Assembly (NCBI GenBank): GCA_040905505.1
Contig: JBBDRL010000041.1
Span: forward strand, 1-46,407
Length of the DNA stretch: 46,407 nt
From: WHSP01 sp040905505
Lineage (GTDB): Bacteria > Gemmatimonadota > Gemmatimonadetes > Longimicrobiales > Longimicrobiaceae
Direction of reading: 5' to 3'
Both the position numbers and the translations under genes were made by a program. Below are positions 32,502-41,019 of this stretch, in pieces (position 1 is the stretch's first letter; each line of letters starts with the position of its first letter). The notes below the pieces were generated by a model, which worked only from the letters and a program-made list of their open reading frames with translations, was not told the origin of the DNA and did not search any database.

Positions 32502-32879
32502 CCAACGGGGCCCGGGCCTGCGGATCCGGGCCGCCGGGCCGCCGGGCCTCCAGGCCGCGCTGATCGAAGGGCTTCTCGCCCCCGCCACACCCGAGAGATC
32601 GCCGTGTGATCAGCCGATCAATGACGTTCTCTCCTCGCCGCCGCTGATCCCCTCGAGCTCCCAAGCATCGGACAGCTCCGATCCCTTCCGCTCCGCGCAG
32701 TGATTTCCGATCCAGGCCGACTGAAATCAGGCCCGAGAACCGGAGGGGCTTTATATAATTAGGTGAATACACATTGGGGCCTTGCGTCACAATGTACAGT
32801 CGCCTATTGTTTTTGCGTCCGTAAGATTTGTTCACGGGGCGGGCGGCGCGCGTCGCCGATCCTTCGACCGAGTAGGGAG
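32502..32879 (+). promoter_or_regulatory. Intergenic leader upstream of amt
   Basis: These 378 bp contain no convincing gene. A GC hairpin (GGCCCGG at 32509, CCGGGCC at 32526-32532) lies just after the cytochrome stop and could end its transcript. A perfect TATAAT occurs at 32754-32759 without a -35. A better-spaced pair is listed separately. No sigma-54 (GG-N10-GC) site was found. Confidence 0.5.
32782..32810 (+). promoter_or_regulatory. Candidate amt-glnK promoter
   Basis: TTGCGT (32782-32787), 17 bp, TATTGT (32805-32810), placing the start about 63 bases before the ATG. Each hexamer matches consensus at four positions at most, so support is moderate. Confidence 0.4.
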
Positions 32880-34232
32880 ATGATTGCAACGAATTCGCTG
32901 CAGGCCGCGGCGATAGCCGTGCAGGGAGCGCCGGAGATCGTCGGGGCCGACACTGCGTGGCTCCTGACGTCGACGGCGTTGGTGCTGCTGATGACGCCTG
33001 CGCTGGCCTTCTTCTATGGCGGCCTGGTCCGTTCGAAGAACATTCTGAACACGTTGATGATGAGCTTCGCCTCGTTGGGCGTAGTCGGCGTGGTCTGGGC
33101 GTTGGCGGGCTACAGTCTCGCGTTCGCGCCGGGGAATGCGTGGATCGGCGGGCTGGACTTCGTCTTTTTGAGAGGCGTCGGGCTGGAGGCGGGGGAGTGG
33201 GGCGGCTTTCCACACCTCCTCTTCATGGCGTTCCAGGGGACTTTCGCGATCATCACGGCCGCCTTGATCTCCGGCGCGGTAGTGGAGCGGATGCGGTTCG
33301 GTCCCTACCTGGGGTTCATCGCATTGTGGACGCTGCTCGTCTATGCCCCGATCGCCCATTGGGTATGGGGTGGCGGATGGATCGGTGAGATGGGGGCACT
33401 GGATTTCGCGGGCGGTGCCGTCGTCCACGTCAACGCCGGGGTCGCGGCGGTCGTCGCGGCATTGGTGGTGGGAAGCCGAAAGGATTACGGCCGTCAGGCG
33501 CATCTGCCGCACAACGTGACGTACGTGCTGCTCGGCGCCGGCCTGCTGTGGTTCGGCTGGTTCGGCTTCAACGGTGGCAGCGCGCTCGCCGCGGATGCTA
33601 CGGCGGCGCTGGCCTTCGTGAACACGTTGCTGGCACCGGCCGCAACCCTGGTCGTCTGGCTTCTGCTCGACACCTTCCGGGCCGGAAAGGCGACGGCGGT
33701 CGGTGCCGCCACGGCGATCGTGGTGGGCCTCGTCTCCGTCACGCCTGCCGCCGGCTTCGTCGGCCCGCTGAGCGCGCTCGCCATCGGGGCCATCGCCGCA
33801 TTTCCCAGCTACTACGCGATCCTCTACCGATCACGGAGTCGCCTCGACGACTCGCTGGACGTGTTCGCTGCCCACGGCACCGGCGGGATCGTCGGCGCGA
33901 TGCTCACCGGGGTCTTCGCCCAGGCGGCATGGGGGGGCACGGACGGACTCCTCTTCGGCGCCCCCGGGCTCGTCCTCGTCCAGCTCATCGGCATCGCCGC
34001 CCCGGCCGCCTACAGCGGTGCAGCCACCTTCCTGCTGCTGAAGGCGATTGCGCGGATCACGCCGCTGCGCAAGCACGTCCGTGAGGAAGGCGTCGGACTC
34101 GACATCGTCCTGCACGGCGAGGAAGGCTACGCTCGTGGCGAGGGTGCGGTACTGGTCCTCTCGGAACAGCCGGTCCGCCCCGCCAGGCGGCCCGTTCCAA
34201 TCCCGGAACACCCCGCCAGGGAGATCGCATGA
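32880..34232 (+). CDS. amt: Ammonium transporter
   Basis: The ATG at 32880 gives 450 residues; an upstream GTG frame adds no family-like sequence. Eleven membrane helices are apparent. Family signatures: ADTAWLLTSTALVLLMTPALAFFYGGLVRSKN in the first helix, the first pore histidine in DFAGGAVVHVNAG, and the second in DVFAAHGTGGIVGAML. The phenylalanine gate region (FPHLLFMAFQGTFAIITAALISGAVVERM) is also intact. The long cytoplasmic C-tail (about 395-450) includes the conserved GLDIVLHGEEGY, through which P-II proteins contact Amt. The gene overlaps the P-II gene by ATGA, the standard amt-glnK arrangement, so transport is probably gated by it. Confidence 0.96.
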   Translation: MIATNSLQAAAIAVQGAPEIVGADTAWLLTSTALVLLMTPALAFFYGGLVRSKNILNTLMMSFASLGVVGVVWALAGYSLAFAPGNAWIGGLDFVFLRGVGLEAGEWGGFPHLLFMAFQGTFAIITAALISGAVVERMRFGPYLGFIALWTLLVYAPIAHWVWGGGWIGEMGALDFAGGAVVHVNAGVAAVVAALVVGSRKDYGRQAHLPHNVTYVLLGAGLLWFGWFGFNGGSALAADATAALAFVNTLLAPAATLVVWLLLDTFRAGKATAVGAATAIVVGLVSVTPAAGFVGPLSALAIGAIAAFPSYYAILYRSRSRLDDSLDVFAAHGTGGIVGAMLTGVFAQAAWGGTDGLLFGAPGLVLVQLIGIAAPAAYSGAATFLLLKAIARITPLRKHVREEGVGLDIVLHGEEGYARGEGAVLVLSEQPVRPARRPVPIPEHPAREIA

Positions 34233-34621
34233 GGTTGATCATAGCCATCGTCCGCCCCGAGGCCCTCGGGGACGTCCTCGAAGCACTCTTCCGCGCCGAT
34301 ATCCGCGGTCTCACCGTCTCCAGCGTACAGGGCCACGGTGGCGAAATGGAGCAGGTCGAGACCTACCGCGGCATGACCGTCAAGATGGAGCTGCACGACA
34401 AGATCCGCATCGAGATCGGCGTCTCCGAACCCTTCGTCGACCGCACCGTCCAGGCGATCCTCTCGAGCGCCCGCACCGGAGAGGTCGGAGACGGAAAGAT
34501 CTTCGTGTTGCCCGTCGAGAAGGTCTATCGAATCCGCTCCGGTGAGGAAGACGCCGAGGCCGTTACCCCGCAGGACCCCGGTCTGACCGAGATCCTGGCC
34601 GGCCTGACCCGCGACTCCTGA
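34229..34621 (+). CDS. glnK: P-II nitrogen regulatory protein with altered T-loop
   Basis: This 130-residue P-II protein has the expected core (MRLIIAIVRPEALGDVLEAL; TGEVGDGKIFVLPVEKVYRIRSGEED). The T-loop is unusual: canonical GRQKGH..LYRGAEY is replaced by GGEMEQVETYRGMTV. The uridylylation residue Tyr51 is therefore Val51, while Tyr46 remains. The ATP/2-oxoglutarate-binding Gln39 is Glu39. The C-terminus is about 18 residues longer than in GlnK. So control by uridylylation is unlikely, and 2-oxoglutarate binding may be weakened or altered. It is coupled to amt by a 4-bp overlap and should bind the Amt cytoplasmic face to block ammonium entry. Confidence 0.94.
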   Translation: MRLIIAIVRPEALGDVLEALFRADIRGLTVSSVQGHGGEMEQVETYRGMTVKMELHDKIRIEIGVSEPFVDRTVQAILSSARTGEVGDGKIFVLPVEKVYRIRSGEEDAEAVTPQDPGLTEILAGLTRDS

Positions 34622-35059
34622 GTCCGAGGGTCGGCACCGGCTTGCACGTCTAGACTCGAAAGGCGCGGCCCACCCCGCCATCTGTTTGCGAGGTGTGCCG
34701 CGTCCTTCGTTGTGCGTAAACTTTTGTTTAGCGGTGAGGTCAGGTGAGGTAAGTCGTTGTGTGAACGAGTATTGTAAAGGCGGTGGAATGGGGATGATCG
34801 GGAAGAGTGCTGATCATAGTCGGTGAGGTCCAAGGGGGGAGTCTGAACGAGAACCTTGCGTACCGGCCCTCCGATGTGTAAGCATGTATGCAGTTCAATA
34901 ACCCACACCTCCGCATCCACAGCAAAGCGAACTGGTCCCGTGTAGGCGGTCGGTTTCAATCTACCAGACGGCTTTCCACCCTTTTCCACCTATCGACCGA
35001 TAGGTGCTCGTTCCGTGTCGTACGCAGGTTCCATACATCCCTCTAGAGGAGGAGCGAAG
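34622..35059 (+). promoter_or_regulatory. Long leader of first SusC/SusD operon
   Basis: There is no gene in these 438 bp. It contains three copies of GGTGAGGT (34733, 34743 and 34822; the first two are 10 bp apart), a small TAAAC-TTTT-GTTTA repeat around 34716-34730, the perfect palindrome listed separately, and a very strong ribosome site GAGGAGGAG at 35046-35054, five bases before the ATG. No clear -35/-10 pair could be chosen. Confidence 0.55.
34987..35006. promoter_or_regulatory. Perfect 20-bp palindrome upstream of SusC gene
   Basis: CACCTATCG-AC-CGATAGGTG: 9-bp arms without mismatch, 2-bp centre. It ends 53 bp before the SusC start codon, a suitable position for an operator or an RNA hairpin in the leader. 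Confidence 0.65.
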
Positions 35060-38000
35060 ATGTACCGAAATTTCGGTGAGCATGGTTGGCGGATCTTGTC
35101 GGCCGCGTTACTAGCGGTGGCGATCCCAGTAGCGGCCGAAGCGCAGACAGGGCAGGTAACGGGCACGATCACGGACCAGAACACCGGCGGGCCGCTCGGC
35201 ACCGTGCAGGTGTTCCTCGAAGGCACGTCCGCGGGAGCCCTCAGTTCATCGTCGGGCGCATTTAGTCTGACCGATGTGCCGCCCGGGACGTATTCGTTGG
35301 TCGCCCAGCGTATCGGTTATCAGCAGGCGCGTGAAGAGGGCGTCACCGTCACTGCCGGTGGCACGACGAACGTGAACATCTCGATGGCGCAGGCCGTCCT
35401 GGCGCTACAGGGCGTTGTGGCGACGGGCCTCGTGGACCCCGTCGAAGGTGTGCGTGCCCCGATCTCCGTCGGCCGTGTCGATCGTGACATGATGCCGGTC
35501 ATGGTCGCCTCGGGTGATGCGGTCGAGAGCCTGCAGGGCCGCGTCGCGGGTGTGCGGATGAACCGCGGCAGCGGTCAGCCGGGTGAGGGCGTGAGCATCA
35601 TGCTCCGCAGCCCGACGACGCTGCGAGGCGGCGGTTCGCCGCTCATCGTGGTGGACGGCGTGGTGCTGAGCGGCACCGGCGTGGCCTCGACGGTGGACAT
35701 CGAGGGCATGGACATCGAGAGCGTCGAGGTGATCAAGGGCGCCGCCGCGTCCTCGCTCTACGGATCGCGCGCCGCCGCGGGCGTGATTGCGATCACCACG
35801 CGAGACGGCTCGGGGATGGCGGTCGGCGATACCCGGTTCACGGCGCGGACCGAGTACGGAGTGAGCCAGAACGTTCGCGGGGTGAACCTGAACAATCACC
35901 ATGCGTTCCTGATGGACCCCACGAACTCGTTTTACGTGGATGAGAACGGCAATCAGGTATCCCGGGCGAACCGGGTCCTCCCATCGACGCAGATCGCGGT
36001 GATGGACAAGCCGTATCCGGATCCGTTGTACGACAACATCAATGCGATCACGCATCCGGGGACGTTTCTCAGCAACAACTTCTCGATTGCGGGGAATACC
36101 GAGTCGACCAACTTCATGGTGAGCCTGAACAATCTCAGCGAGTCGGGCATCCTCGTTGGGAACAACGGCTATGACCGGAACGGGTTCCGGGTGAACGTGG
36201 ACCATCGGTTCATGGAGTCCCTGTCGATGGGCGTCACGATGTATCACAGCCGCGACGCGCGTGACGACCAGTCGGACACGGGCGGTGGCGGCAACCCGTT
36301 CATCGAGGCGCTGCGGGCGCCGCGGGACGTCGACTTCAGTGTCACCGACGCCCAGGGCAACTTCCTTCAGCAGCCGGATCCCAACATCCCCTTCCAGAAC
36401 CCGCTCTGGACGGAAGCGACGCGGGATTTCTCGCGCAAGGGTGCCCGGACGCTGGCAGGTGTGAACATGTCGTGGTCCCCGTTGAGCTGGTTCAGCGCGT
36501 CCGGCTCGGCTGGATACGACCGCAGCGAGCGGGAGGTTCGGGAGTACATTCCGAAGGGGACTCCGCGGAACGTGGGGCAGTCCGGCACGCAGGACGGCCG
36601 CATCGAATTCAACAACGATCGTCTAGAGGCCTGGAACGCCGAGGCGCAGGCCACGCTCCGCCGTGACTTCGGGCCGCTCAATGTCCGCACGACGGTGCGC
36701 GGCCTCATGGAGCGGAACCTGGAGGAGGCGCGCGACGTCCAAGGTTCGAACTTCGTGCTGGCCGGCGTTCCGACGATCGGCAACATCCCGTCGAACGAGC
36801 GGAGCGGCAGCTCCTCGGAGGAAGAGGTGCGCGCGACGGGTTATCTCTGGGATACCGCCTTCGATTACGACGGCAAGTACATCTTTACCGTACTGGGCCG
36901 CCGCGACGGCAGTTCGCTCTTCGGACCCGACAACCGGTGGCACAACTACTACCGCGTGGCGGGTGCATGGCGTATCGCCGAGGAGCCGTGGTTCAACGTC
37001 CCGAACCTGAACGAGCTGAAGCTCACGGCGGCTCGCGGAACCGCGGGTGGTCGGCCGAGCTTCGCCTGGCAGTACGAGACGTGGAGCCTCAGCGGCGGCA
37101 TTCCCACCAAGGGTACGCTGGGCAACCGTGACCTCGCTCCGGAGCACACCACGGAGAACGAGTTCTCGCTTTCCGCGATCGTCTACGACCGGTTTAGCGT
37201 CGTGCTCACGCACGCACGTCAGACCACCGAAGACCAGCTCACCCCGATGCCGCTGCCGGCCCTTACCGGGTATTCCACCCAGTGGGTGAACACCGGCACG
37301 ATCGAGGGTCATAGCACCGAGTTGGAGTTCGAGGCGCAGGTGATCCAGCGGCCGGACTTTAGCTGGAACAGTATGGTCGTGGCCGACTACTCATTCGCTC
37401 GCATCACCGAGTGGGACGCCCCGTGCTACGCGCAGGGCTGGCGGTGGAACTGCGCGAACATCCCGGTCTACGGTATCTACAGCCGCTGGCTGCTGAAGGA
37501 CCGTGAGGGCCTGAACCAGCACGACAATGGCAGCGCGGTTCCGGTCGCCGACCAGTTCCAGGTGAACGACGAAGGATTCCTCGTGTGGGTCGGTGAAGGC
37601 AACAACTACTGGGAGGGCTGGGACAAGAACCTCTGGGGGACCTCTACCGAGATCGGTGGGCTCACCTATCAGTGGGGGCATCCCTTCTATGAGCGGACCG
37701 AGGTCGGGCTTCCTCACCGCACGATGCTGGGCACGAGCAACCCGACCAGCTTCGGGTGGATCAACAACGTCCGCCTGGGTCAGCTCAGCCTCCATGCCGC
37801 GATGCACGCCGCGATCGGTGGTGACGCCAACAACCGGAGTCACCAGTTCATGTACGACACCGATATCGCCACGGCGCCCAGGATGGACCAGGCCGGCAAG
37901 CCGGAGGGGCTGAAGAAGCCGATCCAGTACTTCCGCTCCGCAATGGGCGGCGACGCCACGTACACGATCGAGGACGCCAGCTATCTGAAGCTCCGCACCC

Positions 38001-38230
38001 TGTCGGCCAACTACCTGCTGAATCAGAATCAGATTCAGGGCTGGGGGCTGGGCGCCACGGGTCTGGAGAGCGTCTCGCTCGGTCTCGTGGTGCGTAACGT
38101 GTTCACGCTCTCCAATTACGACGGTTTCGATCCGGAGAATGCGCTCAACCTGAACAATCGCAGCAACGCCGACGGGGGAGGCTATCCGCCGACCCGGAAC
38201 CTGACGGCCGAGGTCACGGTCACGTTCTGA
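35060..38230 (+). CDS. SusC/RagA-type TonB-linked outer-membrane protein (first pair)
   Basis: The ATG at 35060 with ribosome site GAGGAGGAG gives 1056 residues. Signal peptide to VAAEAQ (about residue 28), a carboxypeptidase-regulatory-like beta domain (about 30-110: GTITDQNTGGPLGTVQVFLEGTSAGALSSSSGAFSLTDVPPG), plug domain (about 120-240: GDAVESLQGRVAGVRMNRGSGQPGEGVSIMLR, VVDGVVL, IESVEVIKGAAASSLYGSRAAAGVIAITT), then a barrel ending in TAEVTVTF. These are diagnostic of SusC-like transporters. It should form a lidded channel with the SusD lipoprotein encoded 26 bp downstream, importing a glycan, peptide or other large nutrient. No glycoside hydrolase lies nearby, so the substrate is not indicated; peptides are possible. 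Confidence 0.95.
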   Translation: MYRNFGEHGWRILSAALLAVAIPVAAEAQTGQVTGTITDQNTGGPLGTVQVFLEGTSAGALSSSSGAFSLTDVPPGTYSLVAQRIGYQQAREEGVTVTAGGTTNVNISMAQAVLALQGVVATGLVDPVEGVRAPISVGRVDRDMMPVMVASGDAVESLQGRVAGVRMNRGSGQPGEGVSIMLRSPTTLRGGGSPLIVVDGVVLSGTGVASTVDIEGMDIESVEVIKGAAASSLYGSRAAAGVIAITTRDGSGMAVGDTRFTARTEYGVSQNVRGVNLNNHHAFLMDPTNSFYVDENGNQVSRANRVLPSTQIAVMDKPYPDPLYDNINAITHPGTFLSNNFSIAGNTESTNFMVSLNNLSESGILVGNNGYDRNGFRVNVDHRFMESLSMGVTMYHSRDARDDQSDTGGGGNPFIEALRAPRDVDFSVTDAQGNFLQQPDPNIPFQNPLWTEATRDFSRKGARTLAGVNMSWSPLSWFSASGSAGYDRSEREVREYIPKGTPRNVGQSGTQDGRIEFNNDRLEAWNAEAQATLRRDFGPLNVRTTVRGLMERNLEEARDVQGSNFVLAGVPTIGNIPSNERSGSSSEEEVRATGYLWDTAFDYDGKYIFTVLGRRDGSSLFGPDNRWHNYYRVAGAWRIAEEPWFNVPNLNELKLTAARGTAGGRPSFAWQYETWSLSGGIPTKGTLGNRDLAPEHTTENEFSLSAIVYDRFSVVLTHARQTTEDQLTPMPLPALTGYSTQWVNTGTIEGHSTELEFEAQVIQRPDFSWNSMVVADYSFARITEWDAPCYAQGWRWNCANIPVYGIYSRWLLKDREGLNQHDNGSAVPVADQFQVNDEGFLVWVGEGNNYWEGWDKNLWGTSTEIGGLTYQWGHPFYERTEVGLPHRTMLGTSNPTSFGWINNVRLGQLSLHAAMHAAIGGDANNRSHQFMYDTDIATAPRMDQAGKPEGLKKPIQYFRSAMGGDATYTIEDASYLKLRTLSANYLLNQNQIQGWGLGATGLESVSLGLVVRNVFTLSNYDGFDPENALNLNNRSNADGGGYPPTRNLTAEVTVTF

Positions 38231-38256
38231 GCACCTCCACCCACGCTTACGAGACA

Positions 38257-39978
38257 ATGTTGAATAGAATGGAATTCAAGAAGACAGGCAGGGCAGTCGC
38301 GCTGCTGGGTGCGGTGCTGGTGGGCGGAACGGCGTGCCAGGACCTGCAGGTTCCGAACACCAACAATGCCGACCGCGCCCGGGCGACTTCCAACCCGCAG
38401 GATATCCAGGCGTTCATCGGCGGGGCGATTTTCCCCGGGATTTGGGACGGCATCCATGAAGACGAGGACGTGCAGGCCGCCTGGCCTGCCGCGTCCGAGC
38501 TGATCGGCACGATGCAGGGCCAGAACACCGACCTGCAGTTCGATGAGTTTGCGGAGCCGCGGTCCTCGCACGACAACGGCATCGTCCTATCACAGGGCAA
38601 TGGGCCGCAGGGCGCGCGAGACTTCTGGGCGCAGATTACCCAGACGGCGTCCGTTCCGTTCGACGGGCTCCAGGTGCTGGACAGCGGAGTCGAGATCATC
38701 GTCAACGGTGTGAATCTGACGCCGCAGGCCCGGGCTTTCGCGAAGTTCACCCAGGGCTGGACCTGGGGCTACATGGGCTTGATCTTCGACGAGGCGCATG
38801 TACTATCGGAGACGACGACTCTCCCATCGGCTCCGGACGCCCTGCTGGAAACGACGCTGGAGAGTCTGGAGGCGTACCCCGAAGTGATTTCGAGCGCGGT
38901 CACCTCGCTCGAAGAGGCGGTCGCGGTGGCCCAGGCCAATCCGGGCGTCGTCAATTATCCGAGCATCAACGAGTCGGCGCTCTGGTTCGGCGCGACGGAG
39001 CCGGTGTCGAACTCGAAGTTCATCGGGATCGCCAGCACGATGGCCGCGCGTCTGATCGTGCTGAGTGCGCGGACCCCCGCCGATCGCGCCGCGCTCGACT
39101 GGAACAAGGTGCTTCAGCTGACTGCCAACGGGCTGAACGAGGGTCATGGTGATTACCTGTTCCAGCTGAACGCACAGCGTGAGTCGGATCTTCTCATCGA
39201 GGCGCAGTCGAATGAGCCGACGTCCGAGCGGAACCTGCGCTGGGACTACCGGGCGATCGGTCCGGCGGACCAGTCCGGTGCCTATCAGGACTGGATCTCG
39301 GCGTCGCTCGCAAATCGGGATCGGTTCGACATCCTCACGCCGGATCCGCGGATCACGGTGCCGCTGCAGCCGCAGACGGACGGCGCGTATACACGCTATC
39401 GTGAGGATGACAACGGCTTCATCCGGGACCGGGGGAGCTACCTCTATGCGGCGTATCAGTGGACGCGTCACATGAACGAACTCGGGCCGGGCTTCGAGAG
39501 TGACGAAGACCTCGGTGAGGACGACGGTTCCCACCCTCTGATCACCGTGGATGAGAACAACCTTCTGCGGGCCGAGGCACTCCTCCGTACCGGCGACGCC
39601 GCTGGCGCGGCGGAGCTGATCAACGTGAGCCGCACGCGTTCTCATACGATCGACGGTGTGGAGTATCCGGGCCTTCCGCCGGTGACGGCGGCCGGCGTGC
39701 CGACGGACGGCAACGACCACTGCGTGCCGCGGCAGGACGACGGCGATTGCGGGACGCTGCTGGACGCCATCCGGTACGAACGGATGGTCGAGCTGGCGGT
39801 GACGGACGCGGTGCGCGGCTACGCAGAGATGCGCGGTTGGGGCACCCTTCCGGACGGTTCGCTGCTACACTGGCCCGTTCCGGGCAACGTGCTGGACCTG
39901 TACGGGCTGCCGGGTTACACGTACGGCGGCGTCGGCGGTGAGGCTTCCGCCACCTACGGGCCGGTTTCGAACCCCTGA
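38257..39978 (+). CDS. SusD/RagB-type nutrient-binding lipoprotein (first pair)
   Basis: A 573-residue lipoprotein with signal LLGAVLVGGTAC (Cys27) and mostly helical SusD-like fold; the C-terminal half has LLRAEALLRTGDAAGAAELINVSRTR and IRYERMVELAVTDAVRGYAEMRGWG, typical of the family's TPR core. A second ATG, at 38269, is an alternative start. It is the surface lid for the SusC channel encoded just upstream and probably shares its transcript. The usual N-terminal TPR segments are present; overall length is within the normal 450-650 range. Confidence 0.9.
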   Translation: MLNRMEFKKTGRAVALLGAVLVGGTACQDLQVPNTNNADRARATSNPQDIQAFIGGAIFPGIWDGIHEDEDVQAAWPAASELIGTMQGQNTDLQFDEFAEPRSSHDNGIVLSQGNGPQGARDFWAQITQTASVPFDGLQVLDSGVEIIVNGVNLTPQARAFAKFTQGWTWGYMGLIFDEAHVLSETTTLPSAPDALLETTLESLEAYPEVISSAVTSLEEAVAVAQANPGVVNYPSINESALWFGATEPVSNSKFIGIASTMAARLIVLSARTPADRAALDWNKVLQLTANGLNEGHGDYLFQLNAQRESDLLIEAQSNEPTSERNLRWDYRAIGPADQSGAYQDWISASLANRDRFDILTPDPRITVPLQPQTDGAYTRYREDDNGFIRDRGSYLYAAYQWTRHMNELGPGFESDEDLGEDDGSHPLITVDENNLLRAEALLRTGDAAGAAELINVSRTRSHTIDGVEYPGLPPVTAAGVPTDGNDHCVPRQDDGDCGTLLDAIRYERMVELAVTDAVRGYAEMRGWGTLPDGSLLHWPVPGNVLDLYGLPGYTYGGVGGEASATYGPVSNP

Positions 39979-39994
39979 GCCCCACGAAGCTCCG

Positions 39995-40028
39995 GGTTCG
40001 TCCAGCGGCCTCGGCCGCTGGACGAACC
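39995..40028. terminator. Perfect 16-bp stem hairpin after SusD gene
   Basis: GGTTCGTCCAGCGGCC and GGCCGCTGGACGAACC are separated by two bases, so the stem is perfect. There is no T-run. It probably limits read-through or protects the SusCD message, leaving lower expression of the barrel gene downstream. Confidence 0.7.
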
Positions 40029-40103
40029 GCGGGGTTCGGGGGTTCCCAGCACGGCCGTCCGATCATGGGCGGAAACCCGGATACCAATCAGGAGATTAGC
40101 ATT

Positions 40104-40811
40104 ATGATGAAGATAGCTGTGAAAGGGGCACTTGCTCTATTTCTGACCATCGGTGCGACGTCGGAGCTCAGGGCTCAGGTTGCCATCGGCGATGACTGGG
40201 GATCGGCCGGCGCTCGAATCGGCTACTTCGCGCCGATTTCAACGTTCGAGGACCGGCAGTTTGGCGGGGAGAACAGCTTCGGGAACGCCTTCGCTATCGG
40301 CGCGACCGCGTCGGTCTGGCCGATGTTCGACCATCGCGTCGGCTTCCGTGCCGAGATCGTGCGCAGCGCGACCGACGGCAAGAACTCGCAGACCGAGTTC
40401 GCGCCGATCGCGTTGAACGACCCGGTGCAGTGGTTGTATTCGCTCGAACTACTCGCGCGGCAGCCGATGGGTACGATCGCCCCGTACGTCGGCGTGGGCG
40501 CAGGATTCAAGCAGTACAACTGGGCCGTAAGCTTGCATGACGAGGACCGCTCCTTCCTGTGGAGCGTAGCAGGCGGCCTGGAAGTGCGCCCGGGAGTGGG
40601 TCCATTCGGTCTTACGGTGGATCTGCGGAGCTACCAGTCGAAATTCCAGGGCTTCGGCGTGAACGATGGCGACTGGAGCCCCGGTGGCCCCGATAACATC
40701 GCCCGTCCGACTCCGGAGGGGATGACCGACATCGGCTTCTTCGGCGGTGAGACGGGTGGTCTGAGCAACATGGACCTGATGCTGTCCACGAGCATCTCCT
40801 ACACTTTCTGA
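40104..40811 (+). CDS. Outer-membrane beta-barrel protein, function unknown
   Basis: ATG at 40104 (AGGAG nine bases upstream) gives 235 residues. A signal peptide runs to ELRAQ (about residue 24). The rest alternates short amphipathic strands with Gly/Asp/Asn turns, for example SAGARIGYFAPIS, AFAIGATASVWPM, IAPYVGVGAGFKQYNW and SVAGGLEVRPG, and ends in STSISYTF with the terminal Phe expected of porin-type barrels. It is probably an 8-10-stranded barrel like OmpX/OmpW-type proteins. It follows the SusCD pair behind a hairpin and is closed by a strong terminator, so it belongs to that transcription unit. Its role is not indicated. Confidence 0.8.
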   Translation: MMKIAVKGALALFLTIGATSELRAQVAIGDDWGSAGARIGYFAPISTFEDRQFGGENSFGNAFAIGATASVWPMFDHRVGFRAEIVRSATDGKNSQTEFAPIALNDPVQWLYSLELLARQPMGTIAPYVGVGAGFKQYNWAVSLHDEDRSFLWSVAGGLEVRPGVGPFGLTVDLRSYQSKFQGFGVNDGDWSPGGPDNIARPTPEGMTDIGFFGGETGGLSNMDLMLSTSISYTF

Positions 40812-40837
40812 TCGCGAGAAAGTCGTAGCGGGAAGTC

Positions 40838-40873
40838 GCAAGCGGCCCCAGAGGATCGGGGCCGCTTGCTTTT
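40838..40873 (+). terminator. Rho-independent terminator
   Basis: A perfect 12-bp stem (GCAAGCGGCCCC / GGGGCCGCTTGC) with an 8-base loop is followed by TTTT at 40870-40873. It lies 27 bp after the barrel gene stop and closes the first SusCD unit. Confidence 0.92.
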
Positions 40874-41019
40874 CCGCGTTCCCAGCCCGCGCAGGTCCGC
40901 AGGGCCAGGAGTTGTCCAGGTGATCTACCTCGGGACGGCCAGCGGGCTTGACGTCTCCTGCAATGATGAGTAACCATGCAGCTCACCTGCTGCTCGGTTT
41001 GCGCGACCTCGGAGATCCA

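Noticed and set aside
32702..32879. Sigma-54 promoter for amt
   Set aside because: The TTGGGGCCTTGC sequence has GG and GC only 6 bases apart instead of 10; a housekeeping-type pair fits better.
34622..35059. Known riboswitch or small RNA
   Set aside because: No recognisable conserved core; only the palindrome and short repeats can be supported.
35060..38230. Polysaccharide utilisation locus
   Set aside because: SusC and SusD are present in both pairs, but no glycoside hydrolase, lyase or sugar sensor is linked, so a glycan substrate cannot be claimed.
37391..38257. Minus-strand frame within the first SusC gene
   Set aside because: Antisense shadow of a clear SusC barrel; composition is Arg/Val/His-rich and there is no family motif.
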